Position numbers and translations under genes: made by a program
Source: an uncultured Clostridia bacterium
GTDB lineage: Bacteria; Bacillota; Clostridia; UMGS1883
Reading direction: 5' to 3'
Assembly: GCA_947629005.1 (NCBI GenBank)
Contig: CANRCD010000001.1
Coordinates: forward strand, 95,550-159,549
DNA: 64,000 nt
The notes under the pieces: model-generated
The model's input: only the letters and a program-made list of their open reading frames with translations
What the model was told of the DNA's origin: nothing
The model's database searches: none
In this document: positions 25,394-33,988 of the stretch, piece after piece
Position numbering within the stretch: position 1 is the stretch's first letter
Layout of the letters: the number at the start of each line of letters is the position of its first letter

Positions 25394-27403
25394 ATGATTG
25401 GAAAAGTGCTTGGCAACAGATATGAAATACTTGAAAAGGTCGGCAGCGGAGGTATGGCAAATGTTTACAAGGCTAAGGACCGTATGCTGAACCGTTTTGT
25501 CGCGGTAAAGGTCCTCCACAGCGAATTCAAGGAGGATGAGGAATTCATCCGCCGCTTTAATATCGAATCACAGGCGGCGGCCAGCCTCTCTCACCAGAAT
25601 ATCGTTCAGATATACGATGTGGGCGAGGAGGACGGCGTACAGTATATCGTCATGGAATACCTTAACGGCCAAACGCTTAAGGACTATATCAAAAGCAAGC
25701 AGGGCGGCCTTTACTGGAAGGAAGCGCTGGATTATTCCATGCAGATATGCCGTGCGTTGGAGCACGCTCATCAGAAGCACATAATACACAGGGACATAAA
25801 GCCCCAGAATATAATGATTACCACCGACGGTATAATTAAGGTGATGGATTTCGGCATTGCCCGCGCCGCCAATAACAACACCACAAAAATGAACAGCGCC
25901 GCCATCGGCAGCGCGCACTACCTTTCGCCCGAGCAGGCCCGCGGCGGCTACACCGACCAGCGCAGCGATATCTATTCCCTCGGCGTGGTTATGTACGAGC
26001 TTTTCACCGGCGAGCTTCCTTTCGACGCCGAGGCCCCCGTGGCTGTGGCGATGAAACATATTCAGGAGGAGCCCATTCCTCCCTCAAAGCTGAATCCCAC
26101 CATATCGAAGGGCATTGAACAGGTCATTCTTAAGGCCATGAGCAAGGAGGTTCGCCTGCGATACAGCAGCGCGGAGGAGCTGCTGGAGGATCTTAAGAAG
26201 CTGTATGTGGACGCCAATACCGTTATTATGCCCGAAAAGAATGAGGAGCCTGAAAAGCCCCGTCACAGCACGGCGGAGCAGCGCCGCGGCGAGGACGTTC
26301 CCCGCCGGAGAAAGGTTAGGAAAAAGAACGCCTCACTCGCGGCAATAATCGCTATTTCGCTTGCCTTGCTTGTTGTGCTTGTGTTAGGGCTTTCATTGGC
26401 GCTCAGCTCCATGGCAGATAAGGAAAAGGTCGAGCTGTCCGTGCCCGATTTGAAAGGTCTCACCGTCGAGGGTGCGGAGGAGGAGCTTGAACGACTCGGC
26501 GATGATTATAAGGGCTTCACCGTGACGGTTGAATTTTACGAAAACAGCAGCGCGGAAAAGGATACCATTATATCCCAGTCGCCCGAGGCCGAGACCATCC
26601 TGGACAGCCCTCAGGAAATAAAGGTCGTTGTCAGCAGCGGCTCGGGAATGGTTGTTCTGGGTAATTACAGGGGGGAAAGCTTCGCTTCTATAGAGAGCTA
26701 CCTTAAGGAAAAAGGGCTTGAAGTCGTGCGTGAGGAGGAGAGCAGCGATAACTTTCCGTCCGGCATAATCGTAAGGCAAGAGCCCGAATCCGGCACGAGC
26801 CTGCTCACGGGCGAAACCGTTACGCTTTACGTTTCCCGCGGCAGCGCTAATGCAATTGTGCCGAACGTCGTCGGCCAGTCCGAGGCTAACGCACGCGCCG
26901 CCATCGAGCGCGCAGGCCTCGCCGTGGGCGAGGTCGTGCGTGAGGAAAACGAAACCTACGTTCGCGGCCTCGTATATGACCAAGGCTATACCGCATATAC
27001 CAAGGTGCCGGAGGGGACAAAGGTTGATATCTTTGTCAGCAACGGTTCTTCTCGGAGCGGCGGAGGCGACAGCAGCGGCAGCGATAAGGATGAAACGCCG
27101 CCCTCGTCTGACTCATCCGGCGGCGAAGCGGCCGCCGAGCCGCAGCAGCCTTCTCAGCCAGAGATTGTTGACGATCCGTCCACTATAGAGGAAATGAAAA
27201 CCACATATCTTGGGCTTAAGCTGCCTACAGACAGGCCAAGGGTAACGATCAAGCTTGTCTGCGACGGCAAGGTCATATACGAAAAGGAGCACAATACTGA
27301 CGGCGGCCGCGCGGATATCAGCCTCAAGAGCAGGGGCGTGAAGAATGTGGACATATACATCGACGGTAAGCTCGAGGAGACAAGAGAGGTTCACTTTAAT
27401 TGA
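25394..27403 (+). CDS. prkC: PASTA-domain Ser/Thr protein kinase
   Basis: 669 residues. Cytoplasmic Hanks-type kinase with GSGGMANVYKA (residues ~16-26), the catalytic lysine in VAVKVL, HRDIKPQNIM (~130-139) and DFGIARA. A single transmembrane helix lies near 315-338. Three extracellular PASTA repeats follow (~345-545), which bind muropeptides in other species and control growth, wall synthesis and spore germination. A Ser/Gly/Pro-rich linker (~550-595) leads to a C-terminal beta-rich domain of ~70 residues that is not part of the usual B. subtilis protein. It overlaps rsgA by 4 nt. IreB, a known kinase target in enterococci, is encoded at 48243. Confidence 0.96.
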   Translation: MIGKVLGNRYEILEKVGSGGMANVYKAKDRMLNRFVAVKVLHSEFKEDEEFIRRFNIESQAAASLSHQNIVQIYDVGEEDGVQYIVMEYLNGQTLKDYIKSKQGGLYWKEALDYSMQICRALEHAHQKHIIHRDIKPQNIMITTDGIIKVMDFGIARAANNNTTKMNSAAIGSAHYLSPEQARGGYTDQRSDIYSLGVVMYELFTGELPFDAEAPVAVAMKHIQEEPIPPSKLNPTISKGIEQVILKAMSKEVRLRYSSAEELLEDLKKLYVDANTVIMPEKNEEPEKPRHSTAEQRRGEDVPRRRKVRKKNASLAAIIAISLALLVVLVLGLSLALSSMADKEKVELSVPDLKGLTVEGAEEELERLGDDYKGFTVTVEFYENSSAEKDTIISQSPEAETILDSPQEIKVVVSSGSGMVVLGNYRGESFASIESYLKEKGLEVVREEESSDNFPSGIIVRQEPESGTSLLTGETVTLYVSRGSANAIVPNVVGQSEANARAAIERAGLAVGEVVREENETYVRGLVYDQGYTAYTKVPEGTKVDIFVSNGSSRSGGGDSSGSDKDETPPSSDSSGGEAAAEPQQPSQPEIVDDPSTIEEMKTTYLGLKLPTDRPRVTIKLVCDGKVIYEKEHNTDGGRADISLKSRGVKNVDIYIDGKLEETREVHFN

Positions 27404-28275
27404 GTACAATCACCGGAACCATAATCAAAGGAATCGGCGGGTTTTACTATGTGGATACCGGCGGCGGGGTCATTGAGTGCCGCGCCCGAGGAAAATTCCG
27501 CAAGACAAACGAGCTGCCCATGGTGGGCGACGTTGTTGATATCGACGCCGGAAGCGACGGAGCCAGCGTCGTGGCCATACACCCGCGACGCAGCTTCCTT
27601 GCGCGGCCCAGCGTGGCTAATCTTGACCTTTTGGTTGTCGTGTCCGCCGCGGCGACTCCCGAGCCGGACTGTTTTCTGACCGATAAGCTGCTTGTGGCGG
27701 CCGCGCAAAAGGGGCTGGACGCTGTAGTTTGCCTAAATAAGACCGACCTTATAACGGCGGAAGGGGCCGATAGCTTCCTTTCGATATATAGGAGGGCCGG
27801 CTATAAAACCGTCGCTGTCTGCGCCGCAGAGGGCGGCGGCGTGGATGAACTCGCCGACATGATATCCGGCAAAACGGCAGCTTTTGCGGGGTTGAGCGGC
27901 GTGGGCAAAAGCAGCCTTTTAAGCCTTATCACAGGCCGCAGTTTGCCCGTGGGCAGCGTCAGCAGGATAGAGCGCGGCAGACATACTACCCGCCATGTGG
28001 AACTTATACCTACGGGCAGCGGCTATATTTTTGATACTCCGGGCTTCTCAAGGCTTGAGATTGAGGACGTTAAGGCCGACGAGCTCAGACTGCTTTTTCC
28101 CGAAATGGCAAGGCTGGAGGGGAACTGCCGCTTTCGCGGCTGTCGCCACATAGCCGAGCCGGGCTGCGCCGTACTCGATGCCGTGGCCTCAGGAGATATC
28201 GCCGAAAGCCGCCACAAAAGCTATACGGAGCTATACGAAATTCTGAAAAATATAAGGGAATGGGAACAGAAATAA
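27400..28275 (+). CDS. rsgA: Small ribosomal subunit biogenesis GTPase RsgA
   Basis: 291 residues with a TTG start overlapping the prkC stop (TTGA). Circularly permuted GTPase that checks late 30S assembly. N-terminal OB fold (residues 1-~70), G4 NKTD (~110-113), G1 GLSGVGKSSL (~165-174), G3 DTPGF, and a C-terminal zinc site with CRFRGCRHIAEPGC. It lies between prkC and rpe, as in many Firmicutes. Confidence 0.96.
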   Translation: MSTITGTIIKGIGGFYYVDTGGGVIECRARGKFRKTNELPMVGDVVDIDAGSDGASVVAIHPRRSFLARPSVANLDLLVVVSAAATPEPDCFLTDKLLVAAAQKGLDAVVCLNKTDLITAEGADSFLSIYRRAGYKTVAVCAAEGGGVDELADMISGKTAAFAGLSGVGKSSLLSLITGRSLPVGSVSRIERGRHTTRHVELIPTGSGYIFDTPGFSRLEIEDVKADELRLLFPEMARLEGNCRFRGCRHIAEPGCAVLDAVASGDIAESRHKSYTELYEILKNIREWEQK

Positions 28276-28287
28276 GGAGGAATGAGA

Positions 28288-28938
28288 ATGGAAATAAAGC
28301 TCTCTCCGTCCATACTGGCCGCCGACTACGGAGCTCTTCGCGAAAGCGTGCGGCTTGTGGAGCGGGCCGGAGCGGACTACCTTCATATTGATGTGATGGA
28401 CGGCTGCTTTGTGCCAAATATTACGATTGGCCCGCCTGTGGTGAAGGCTCTTAGGGCTGCCTCATCGCTGATTTTTGACTGCCATCTTATGATAGCTGAG
28501 CCCGACAAATACGTTGACGCCTTTGCCGAGGCGGGGGCGGACATAATAACCGTTCACGCCGAGGCCGCGCCGCACCTTCAACGCACGCTGAGCCATATCC
28601 GCTCCCTCGGCAAAAGGGCCGGAGCGGCCCTCAATCCCGCCACGGATATCAGTGCGCTTCGTTATGTGCTTGACGACCTTGACATGGCTCTCATTATGAC
28701 GGTGAATCCCGGCTTTGGCGGGCAGAAGTTTATTCCCGCGATGACGAAAAAAGTTGCCGACCTCCGCGCAATGCTCGGGGAAAGAAACGTGGACATTGAG
28801 GTCGACGGCGGCATTACGCTCGATAACCTCGGTAAAATAACCTCCGCCGGAGCAAACGTCATCGTCGCGGGCAGCGCCGTGTATAGGGCCGAGGATCCCT
28901 ACCTTGCGGTGCGCAGATTCAAGGGGCTTGAGCTATGA
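28288..28938 (+). CDS. rpe: Ribulose-phosphate 3-epimerase
   Basis: 216 residues from ATG 28288; an ATG at 28282 is only 1 nt from the AAGGAGG (28274-28280), so 28288, with 7-nt spacing, is preferred. Interconverts ribulose-5-P and xylulose-5-P. TIM barrel with SPSILAADYG at the N-terminus, HIDVMDGCFVPNIT, HLMIAEP, MTVNPGFGGQKF and EVDGGI: metal and phosphate sites are all present. It overlaps thiN by 4 nt. It feeds the split transketolase encoded at 3.6-5.4 kb. Confidence 0.96.
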   Translation: MEIKLSPSILAADYGALRESVRLVERAGADYLHIDVMDGCFVPNITIGPPVVKALRAASSLIFDCHLMIAEPDKYVDAFAEAGADIITVHAEAAPHLQRTLSHIRSLGKRAGAALNPATDISALRYVLDDLDMALIMTVNPGFGGQKFIPAMTKKVADLRAMLGERNVDIEVDGGITLDNLGKITSAGANVIVAGSAVYRAEDPYLAVRRFKGLEL

Positions 28939-29555
28939 TGGAAAAGGCTGTTATAATCTGCGCCGGAACGGTGGATGACTATGCCTCCGCTGCCCGTATG
29001 GCGGCGGACAGATATGTTATATGCGCCGACGGCGGCCTCGCTCACGCCGAAAAAATGGGCCTCACGCCGGACCTCATCGTGGGTGATTTTGACTCCTTCA
29101 CGGGCGAAACGCCAAAAGGGGAAAACGTCGTCGCCCTCCCGAGGGAGAAGGATTACAGCGATACATATACCGCCGCGCTGGAGGCGCATGAGCGCGGCTA
29201 TGACGATTTGCTTTTCCTCGGCGCCACCGGTACGAGGCTCGACCACGTCATGGCTAACCTAGGTATGCTCGAGCCGCTGCGCCGTCTGGGCGTCCGTGCC
29301 GTTATCGCCGACGGCCATAACACGCTTTACCTCGCCGAAAACGGCGAAAAAATAAGCGGCCCGTCGGGTCGCACCGTTTCGCTCGTTCCGCTTTCGCCCG
29401 TGGAGGGCCTGACGCTGCGCGGCTTTAAGTACCCGCTTGAAAACGCCAAAATCGAGCTTTTCCGCCCGATTTGGATAAGCAATGAGCTCGCAGATGAGGT
29501 CGGCGAGATAACCTTTGACAGCGGCGTGCTGCTTGTGGATCTGCCGGTAGACTGA
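28935..29555 (+). CDS. thiN: Thiamine pyrophosphokinase
   Basis: 206 residues. Transfers pyrophosphate from ATP to thiamine to make TPP, the cofactor of transketolase. ICADGGLAHAEKMGLTPDLIVGDFDSF (residues ~32-58) holds the catalytic acidic cluster; EKDYSDTYTA and GATGTRLDHVMANL follow. It overlaps rpe by 4 nt. No TPP riboswitch is visible ahead of the operon. Two ATGs (28935 and 28938) are adjacent. Confidence 0.95.
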   Translation: MMEKAVIICAGTVDDYASAARMAADRYVICADGGLAHAEKMGLTPDLIVGDFDSFTGETPKGENVVALPREKDYSDTYTAALEAHERGYDDLLFLGATGTRLDHVMANLGMLEPLRRLGVRAVIADGHNTLYLAENGEKISGPSGRTVSLVPLSPVEGLTLRGFKYPLENAKIELFRPIWISNELADEVGEITFDSGVLLVDLPVD

Positions 29556-29569
29556 AAGGGGGCGCGGCC

Positions 29570-29971
29570 ATGAGCAGACGCAGGGCGGCGTACATTGCCG
29601 TGTTCGCTATTCTGATACTGCTCTGCTCCTGCCCGAGAAGGGGCGATTACATAGGAACCTTTGATATGAGCCACTACTGCCTTGAAAAGTGGGACGGCGA
29701 GCATATTTGCGGTAATTCCGAGTACGGAGCGGGCGGCGATAGGCTGATTCCCGAACATTCGCTGGCGGTTCCGGCCTCAGTGCTGGAAAAGTATCCTTTG
29801 GGCACAAAGGTGCTGGCCGTATATCCGAACGGCGGCAGCGATACACTTGTGATACAGGATACCGGCAGCGCTCTTGAGGAGCTTGGCCGCATAGATCTTG
29901 CCGTACGGACGCATAAAAAGGCTCTCGAGCTCGGCGTAATTGAGGGAGTAAAGCTTTACACGCTGAAATGA
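29570..29971 (+). CDS. Small lipoprotein with 3D-like (double-psi beta-barrel) domain
   Basis: 133 residues. Positively charged N-terminus and hydrophobic stretch end in the lipobox LCSC (Cys21), so it should be a membrane-anchored lipoprotein. The mature part contains GDRLIPEHSLAVPASV, LGTKVLAVYPNGG, VIQDTGSA and GRIDLAVRTHKKALELGV, a pattern typical of 3D/RlpA-type double-psi barrels (Asp-containing motifs) found in wall-active proteins. The catalytic aspartates of 3D lytic enzymes are partly present (QDTG, RIDL). Likely wall-related; activity not proven. It is 14 nt after thiN, the end of the long operon. Confidence 0.7.
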   Translation: MSRRRAAYIAVFAILILLCSCPRRGDYIGTFDMSHYCLEKWDGEHICGNSEYGAGGDRLIPEHSLAVPASVLEKYPLGTKVLAVYPNGGSDTLVIQDTGSALEELGRIDLAVRTHKKALELGVIEGVKLYTLK

Positions 29972-29984
29972 AGCAAATGAAATT

Positions 29985-30006
29985 TGCGCGGCCATGAGGC
30001 CGCGCA
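29985..30006. terminator. Strong palindrome after the 3D-like lipoprotein gene
   Basis: Perfect 9-bp stem TGCGCGGCC / GGCCGCGCA with a 4-nt loop, 14 nt after the stop. No T-run follows directly, so it may act as an mRNA-stabilising hairpin or part of a compound terminator for the convergent plus operon and the minus PAP2 gene. The region to 30083 also has an ACCGT/ACGGT hairpin and a GCGGCC...GGCCGC pair before a T7 run. Confidence 0.45.
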
Positions 30007-30083
30007 GGTTAACCGTATTTATTTTGTAACGGTCAGAAGGCGGCCTGACCCGCATAAGAGTTTATCCGACTAAGCGTCTTGAG

Positions 30084-30650
30084 TCAAACTCGGGCCGCTT
30101 TTTTTGCGATGTGTTTTTCAAGCAAATCGGCTAATTTTCCCACCCCAAGCGTGCAGAGAACCCCAATCAGCGCGCCGGCAATAACGTCGGTAGGGAAGTG
30201 GACGTAAAGGTAGACGCGGCTGAAGGATATCAGCGCCGCCAAAACCAGCGCCGGAACTCCCCAACGCCCGCCGCGGAGCGCTATCCCCGTAGCCGCGGCA
30301 AACGAGGTTATACTGTGTGACGAAGGGAAGGAATAGCGGTCGAGCGGGGGAGTTATGAGCAGGTCGCGCATGGTGAAAATCGCCGCAGGTGAATTGAAAG
30401 GCCGCTCCCTGATAACAAGGTGCTTCAGCACGACAGAGCCGAGCAAAAGCCCAATCGCCATTGAAAACAGTATAACAAAGCCCTGCCTGCGCGTTTCGCG
30501 CCTCATTACAAGAATAATGACCGCGACAAGCCACGGCAGGCCGAAGCTGCCAAGGTAGGTCAGCGCAATCATCAGCCGGTCCAGTATGTCGCTGTGCAAA
30601 GTTTGTATTAAATTCAGCAGTTCAAAATCAAAATGGATAACGGCGCTCAT
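30084..30650 (-). CDS. PAP2 superfamily membrane phosphatase
   Basis: 188 residues with about five hydrophobic segments. The three-part phosphatase signature is complete: KHLVIRERP (C1), PSSHS (C2) and RVYLYVHFPTDVIAG (C3). Such proteins dephosphorylate undecaprenyl pyrophosphate (BcrC/PgpB type) or phosphatidate at the membrane; which one cannot be told. It is the last gene of a minus-strand group with prmC and the DUF1385 gene; 10 nt separates it from prmC. Confidence 0.88.
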   Translation of the reverse strand: MSAVIHFDFELLNLIQTLHSDILDRLMIALTYLGSFGLPWLVAVIILVMRRETRRQGFVILFSMAIGLLLGSVVLKHLVIRERPFNSPAAIFTMRDLLITPPLDRYSFPSSHSITSFAAATGIALRGGRWGVPALVLAALISFSRVYLYVHFPTDVIAGALIGVLCTLGVGKLADLLEKHIAKKAARV

Positions 30651-30660
30651 GCTTTCACCC

Positions 30661-31470
30661 TCACGGCTTTGTGCCCGCCGCCATACGGCAGTTTCCGCCG
30701 AAGTCCTTTTTTATAATAATATCTTCAAAACCATTTTCGGCAAGAACGGCTGAAACGGCTTCGCTCTGCTCATAGCCGATTTCAAAGACCAGCCTGCCGC
30801 CGCTGTTGAGAGATCTATAAGCCTTGGGGGTTATGGCATGGTAAAAATTCAGCCCCGTTTTTCCGCCGTCAAGGGCGAGAATGGGCTCGAAGCGGGCCAC
30901 ATCAAGGGCCTTTGCCTCGTCGGTGGGAATATAAGGTGGGTTCGACACTATGACGTCGTACCCATTGCCAAAGTCGTCTGTAAATACGTCGAGCCGCCTG
31001 AGCTCCGCTCTGCCCTTGAGAGCGTTGAGTCGGATGTTTTCAGCGGCGGCGCTGAGCGCCTCGGGCGAAATATCGGCGAGCACTGCCTTTGCGCCGGTAA
31101 GGTAATGGCACAGCGAAATGCCGATGCAGCCGCTGCCGCAGCAGAGGTCTAACACACGCGGGCTTTGCCCGCGACAGACATCAAGAAGATATTCCACAAG
31201 AGTCTCTGTGTCGGGGCGGGGGATAAGAGTTGATTTGTTCAGGCGAAAACGCAGGCCCATAAATTCCTTTTCGCCGACGATGTAGGCCACTGGCTCGCCG
31301 GCTTCTCGGCGGGCGAGCAGGGCGTTGAAGCGGGCTTCCTCGTCGGAAGTGAGTTCACGAAAGACCAACGCCGCGTCGCGTCCGAGCACGTGCGAAAGCA
31401 GCACGCGGGCGTCGAGCAGCGGCGTATCGGAGCAATTGAGTCGTTTTGCGGCCTCGCGAAGGCTTACCAC
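30661..31470 (-). CDS. prmC: Peptide chain release factor N5-glutamine methyltransferase
   Basis: 269 residues. Methylates the GGQ glutamine of release factors RF1/RF2 with SAM. SAM-binding LDLCCGSGCIGI (residues ~116-127) and the catalytic NPPYIP (~180-185) are present; the N-terminal helical domain has the usual ARVLLSHVLGRD. Start ATG/GTG region overlaps the end of the DUF1385 gene by 7 nt. prfA, the common partner, is not in this window. Confidence 0.94.
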   Translation of the reverse strand: MVSLREAAKRLNCSDTPLLDARVLLSHVLGRDAALVFRELTSDEEARFNALLARREAGEPVAYIVGEKEFMGLRFRLNKSTLIPRPDTETLVEYLLDVCRGQSPRVLDLCCGSGCIGISLCHYLTGAKAVLADISPEALSAAAENIRLNALKGRAELRRLDVFTDDFGNGYDVIVSNPPYIPTDEAKALDVARFEPILALDGGKTGLNFYHAITPKAYRSLNSGGRLVFEIGYEQSEAVSAVLAENGFEDIIIKKDFGGNCRMAAGTKP

Positions 31471-32417
31471 TTGTCGTCCTCTGGATTGCCGGTCAGCACC
31501 GCCTTCATCGAGGCAATGGCCACCTCAAGCTGAGAGTCGTCAGGCTCTTGGGTGGTGATTCTCTGGAGCATCATGCCGGGCTTGGAAATAAGGCGCACAA
31601 GCGGATTTTGGCTGCGGCCCGCCCAGCGGATTATCTCGTAGGATATGCCCGCCACAACGGGGAGCAGCAGCAGTCTCAGCCCGATTCGTATGAAAATATT
31701 GTCCCACGAAATGAACGAAAACAGTATTATGCTGATAATCATTACAAACACCAAAAAGCTGGTGCCGCAGCGGGGGTGCAGGCGGCCCATGCCGCGGGCG
31801 TTTTCCACCGTCAGAGGGAGGCCCGCCTCGTAGCAGAATATAGTTTTGTGCTCGGCCCCGTGGTACTGGAACACGCGTTTGATTTCCTCCATGCGCGAAA
31901 CGAGTATAATGTAGCCGAGAAAAATTCCTATACGCACAATACCCTCAATGAGCGTCATCAGCACATTACTTTTTATCAGGCGGTGCACCAGTCCCGCCAC
32001 AAGGTTAGGCAGGATAAAGAACAGCGCCACTGAAAAAATAACCGAAACGAAAACCGAAAAATAAATGATATAGTCCTTAAGCTTGTCGCCGCATTTTTCC
32101 GTAAGCCATTTGTCGAACTTGGACGGTTCCGCCGTGTCGTCCTCAAGGTCAAAAAACTCTGCGCTCCACATAAGGGCTCGCATACTGCATATCAGCGAGT
32201 CAAAAAAGGCGAAAACGCCGCGCAGGATAGGAATTTTATTCACGTGGTATTTCGTTACAAGACTGCTTATGGGCCGCTTGTCGATCACAATTTCTCCGGA
32301 GGGGGTGCGGACTGCGGAGGCAATCTCCTTTGGGCCGCGCATCATAACGCCCTCCATGATGGCGCTGCCGCCGATGGAGGTCATGTGCTGCTGCGTTTGA
32401 GCTTTTTCTTTAGACAT
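31464..32417 (-). CDS. DUF1385 family membrane protein (YqhQ-like)
   Basis: 317 residues from ATG 32417 (MSKEKAQ), with GGGTGAT just upstream. An in-frame start at 32453 is ruled out because it lies upstream of the -10 box (32444-32449). Conserved SIGGSAIMEGVMMRGP at the N-terminus and YHGAEHKTIFCYE plus RLHPRCGTSF in the middle are the family signatures. Four or so membrane segments lie between ~80 and 260. Function unknown; the gene is commonly next to prmC-prfA-rpmE in Clostridia and next to aroQ/pepQ in Bacillus. Confidence 0.9.
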   Translation of the reverse strand: MSKEKAQTQQHMTSIGGSAIMEGVMMRGPKEIASAVRTPSGEIVIDKRPISSLVTKYHVNKIPILRGVFAFFDSLICSMRALMWSAEFFDLEDDTAEPSKFDKWLTEKCGDKLKDYIIYFSVFVSVIFSVALFFILPNLVAGLVHRLIKSNVLMTLIEGIVRIGIFLGYIILVSRMEEIKRVFQYHGAEHKTIFCYEAGLPLTVENARGMGRLHPRCGTSFLVFVMIISIILFSFISWDNIFIRIGLRLLLLPVVAGISYEIIRWAGRSQNPLVRLISKPGMMLQRITTQEPDDSQLEVAIASMKAVLTGNPEDDKW

Positions 32418-32443
32418 GAAATCACCCATACCTTTCTTATCAT

Positions 32444-32472
32444 ATATTACCACAGCGTCGTATTGTTTTCAA
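32444..32472 (-). promoter_or_regulatory. Probable promoter of the DUF1385-prmC-PAP2 operon
   Basis: On the minus strand TTGAAA (32467-32472), 17-bp spacer, TAATAT (32444-32449). Transcription would begin near 32437, about 20 nt ahead of the chosen start. Confidence 0.6.
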
Positions 32473-32552
32473 GACTTTTGTCCATAATTTAATAAAAAAT
32501 TCATCAACTTTTGGCCGCCTATCAAATATTATTAATTGAGGGAGGCCGCCTT

Positions 32553-33200
32553 ATGAGACTGTTCACCGTCGAGCCGCCGCCGCGGCCGGTGAAAAGGTTT
32601 GCCCGCCTTAGGGCCGCGCTGCTTGTTTTGGCGCTGACGCTTGCGGCGGCGAGCGCATTTGTTTGTGTTCGAGCCATGCCGAGAATGAATAAAATTATTG
32701 GCGCGGCGGTTCGTACCATTGCCAGCGCCGAGGTTGACGAGGCAATCTTAAGCTACATGGAAACCAACGGCCTTAGCTACGGCAGTCTTGTCAATATGCA
32801 CTTCGACAACAACGGCGCCGTGGCCTCGATTACGGCGGACACTGCTAAAATCGACAGTATAATCGCTCACTTTGACGACGAGATTGGCACAGAGCTTGAG
32901 GAAAAAGTCCTCGAGACTGAGCTGCCCTTGAACGTGCTTCTCGGGATAGAGACCTTTCGCGGGGCAGGACCTAAAATAAAGGTGCATTACCTGCCGATAA
33001 ACGTGGTAAATGTTCAGGTTCGCCACGAGTTCACCTCACAGGGAATAAACCAAACGCTCCACACCATTTTCCTGAGCGTAAGCGTCGAAGTGGAGGTGCT
33101 TTTGCCATTTCATACCCAGCACGAGGAGGTTTCGACCGAGCTGCCCATCGGCCAGACGCTCATCGTAGGAGGAGTCCCGAACGCCTATATGGGAAAGTAA
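32553..33200 (+). CDS. yunB: Sporulation protein YunB
   Basis: 215 residues from ATG 32553, with GAGGGAGG just upstream. One N-terminal membrane segment (residues ~22-42), then an extracytoplasmic domain including the conserved LPLNVLLGIETFRGAGPKIKVHYLPI and VRHEFTSQGINQTLHTIFL, which match YunB, a SigE-controlled mother-cell protein of Bacillus with a mild sporulation role. The intergenic DNA upstream has a CATCAACT (32502-32509) and ATA-type sequence that only weakly resembles SigE boxes. Implies endospore-forming ancestry. Confidence 0.9.
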   Translation: MRLFTVEPPPRPVKRFARLRAALLVLALTLAAASAFVCVRAMPRMNKIIGAAVRTIASAEVDEAILSYMETNGLSYGSLVNMHFDNNGAVASITADTAKIDSIIAHFDDEIGTELEEKVLETELPLNVLLGIETFRGAGPKIKVHYLPINVVNVQVRHEFTSQGINQTLHTIFLSVSVEVEVLLPFHTQHEEVSTELPIGQTLIVGGVPNAYMGK

Positions 33201-33260
33201 TATAGCAAAAATCAACAAAAATATCACGCAAAAAGGATGAATTTTACTATATATATATGG

Positions 33261-33289
33261 TTGACTAATCTATAAAAAAGTAGTAAAAT
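33261..33289 (+). promoter_or_regulatory. SigA-type promoter ahead of the ptsH leader element
   Basis: TTGACT (33261-33266), 17-bp spacer, TAAAAT (33284-33289). Transcription would start near 33296, immediately before the palindromic element, giving ptsH a ~320-nt leader. Confidence 0.7.
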
Positions 33290-33304
33290 AAAAGCAACAT
33301 TTTT

Positions 33305-33602
33305 GATTAATGCTTAACCGCAGGGGAGTCGAACCCCGTGCGCCGTGCGGGATGTATTTTCCCGTATGTGGCGTCAAAGAACCGCTCGGAATACGACGGT
33401 ATTCCGAGGAACCTTTTCTTTGCCTTCAAGAAATATCCACCCGCACGGTCCGAAGGAGTTTAAAGCGAGGGAAAATTTTTTTAGGCAAGGCAAAAAACGC
33501 GGGAAGCTAACGCCTTCCGAGCATTTTTAACATGGCATGGGGGAATTTTCGCCGCTTTAAACCGTCGCGGTGTTTGGCTCCCCTGTGCTTAATGTAATAA
33601 TC
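33305..33602 (+). repeat. ~300-bp nested palindromic element (structured leader RNA or mobile palindromic repeat)
   Basis: Ends are imperfect inverted repeats: CAGGGGAGTCGAAC (near 33319-33332) against GTTTGGCTCCCCTG (near 33574-33587), each flanked by TTAA. Nested inside: CCGTGCGGG (33345-33353) with CCCGCACGG (33442-33450); a perfect CTCGGAATAC / GTATTCCGAG hairpin; GTTTAAAGCG plus GAAAATT with AATTTTC plus CGCTTTAAAC; and a GGGAAG...CTTCC hairpin. Short ORFs across it look spurious. No coding gene was seen in 33201-33619. It is either a transcribed structured RNA upstream of ptsH or an intergenic repeat family of this lineage. Confidence 0.6.
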
Positions 33603-33619
33603 TAAAAAGGAGAATCACA

Positions 33620-33883
33620 ATGGTATCGAAAGAGATTGTCGTTCAAAATCAGGTTGGGCTTCATGCTCGTCCGGCAACATTTTTTATCCAAAAGGCCAAC
33701 GAGTTTAAATCCAGCATTCTGGTAAGCAAGGACGACCGCAAAATCAATGCGAAAAGTCTGCTTGGCGTGCTCTCCCTCGGCGTGACGAGGGGCACGACGA
33801 TACTTGTCGAGGCCGAGGGCCCCGACGAGCAGGAGGCGGTTGACGCCTTGGACGCGCTTATCGCCTCGAATTTTGCCGACTGA
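33620..33883 (+). CDS. ptsH: HPr phosphocarrier protein
   Basis: 87 residues, usual HPr size. Carries phosphate from enzyme I to sugar EIIs and, when phosphorylated on Ser, acts in catabolite control. The phospho-His is in GLHARPAT (His15-type site) and the regulatory Ser in AKSLLGVLSLG (Ser46-type). AAGGAG lies about 8 nt before the ATG. It stands alone, with no ptsI adjacent. A long, structured region separates it from its promoter. Low-identity HPr-like (Crh) status is excluded by the intact histidine. Confidence 0.93.
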   Translation: MVSKEIVVQNQVGLHARPATFFIQKANEFKSSILVSKDDRKINAKSLLGVLSLGVTRGTTILVEAEGPDEQEAVDALDALIASNFAD

Positions 33884-33902
33884 CGCCATTAGAACATAGT
33901 GT

Positions 33903-33933
33903 AAAAGGACTGTTCCGCAAGAATGGTCCTTTT
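33903..33933 (+). terminator. Probable terminator after ptsH
   Basis: Stem AAAAGGAC / GTCCTTTT extended by five more pairs (two G-U as RNA) around a CGCAA loop. The T-run is part of the stem, so strength is uncertain. It lies 20 nt after ptsH and ~55 nt before the mgtE start. Confidence 0.6.
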
Positions 33934-33988
33934 GTGTCGGCAAGGATTCCCGCCGCGCCCGACTGTACATAGACAGGAGGTATTAGAC

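Noticed and set aside
33310..33335. tRNA T-arm-like sequence on the minus strand (GGGTTCGACTCCC)
   Set aside because: No anticodon arm, D-arm or matching acceptor strand is present; it belongs to the palindromic element.
33310..33530. Short ORFs of 60-66 codons
   Set aside because: They lie in a palindromic element, lack ribosome binding sites, and two frames are open at once, as expected of repeat DNA.
33884..33988. Possible M-box magnesium riboswitch ahead of mgtE
   Set aside because: Only ~100 nt, mostly the ptsH terminator hairpin; none of the conserved M-box blocks was seen.
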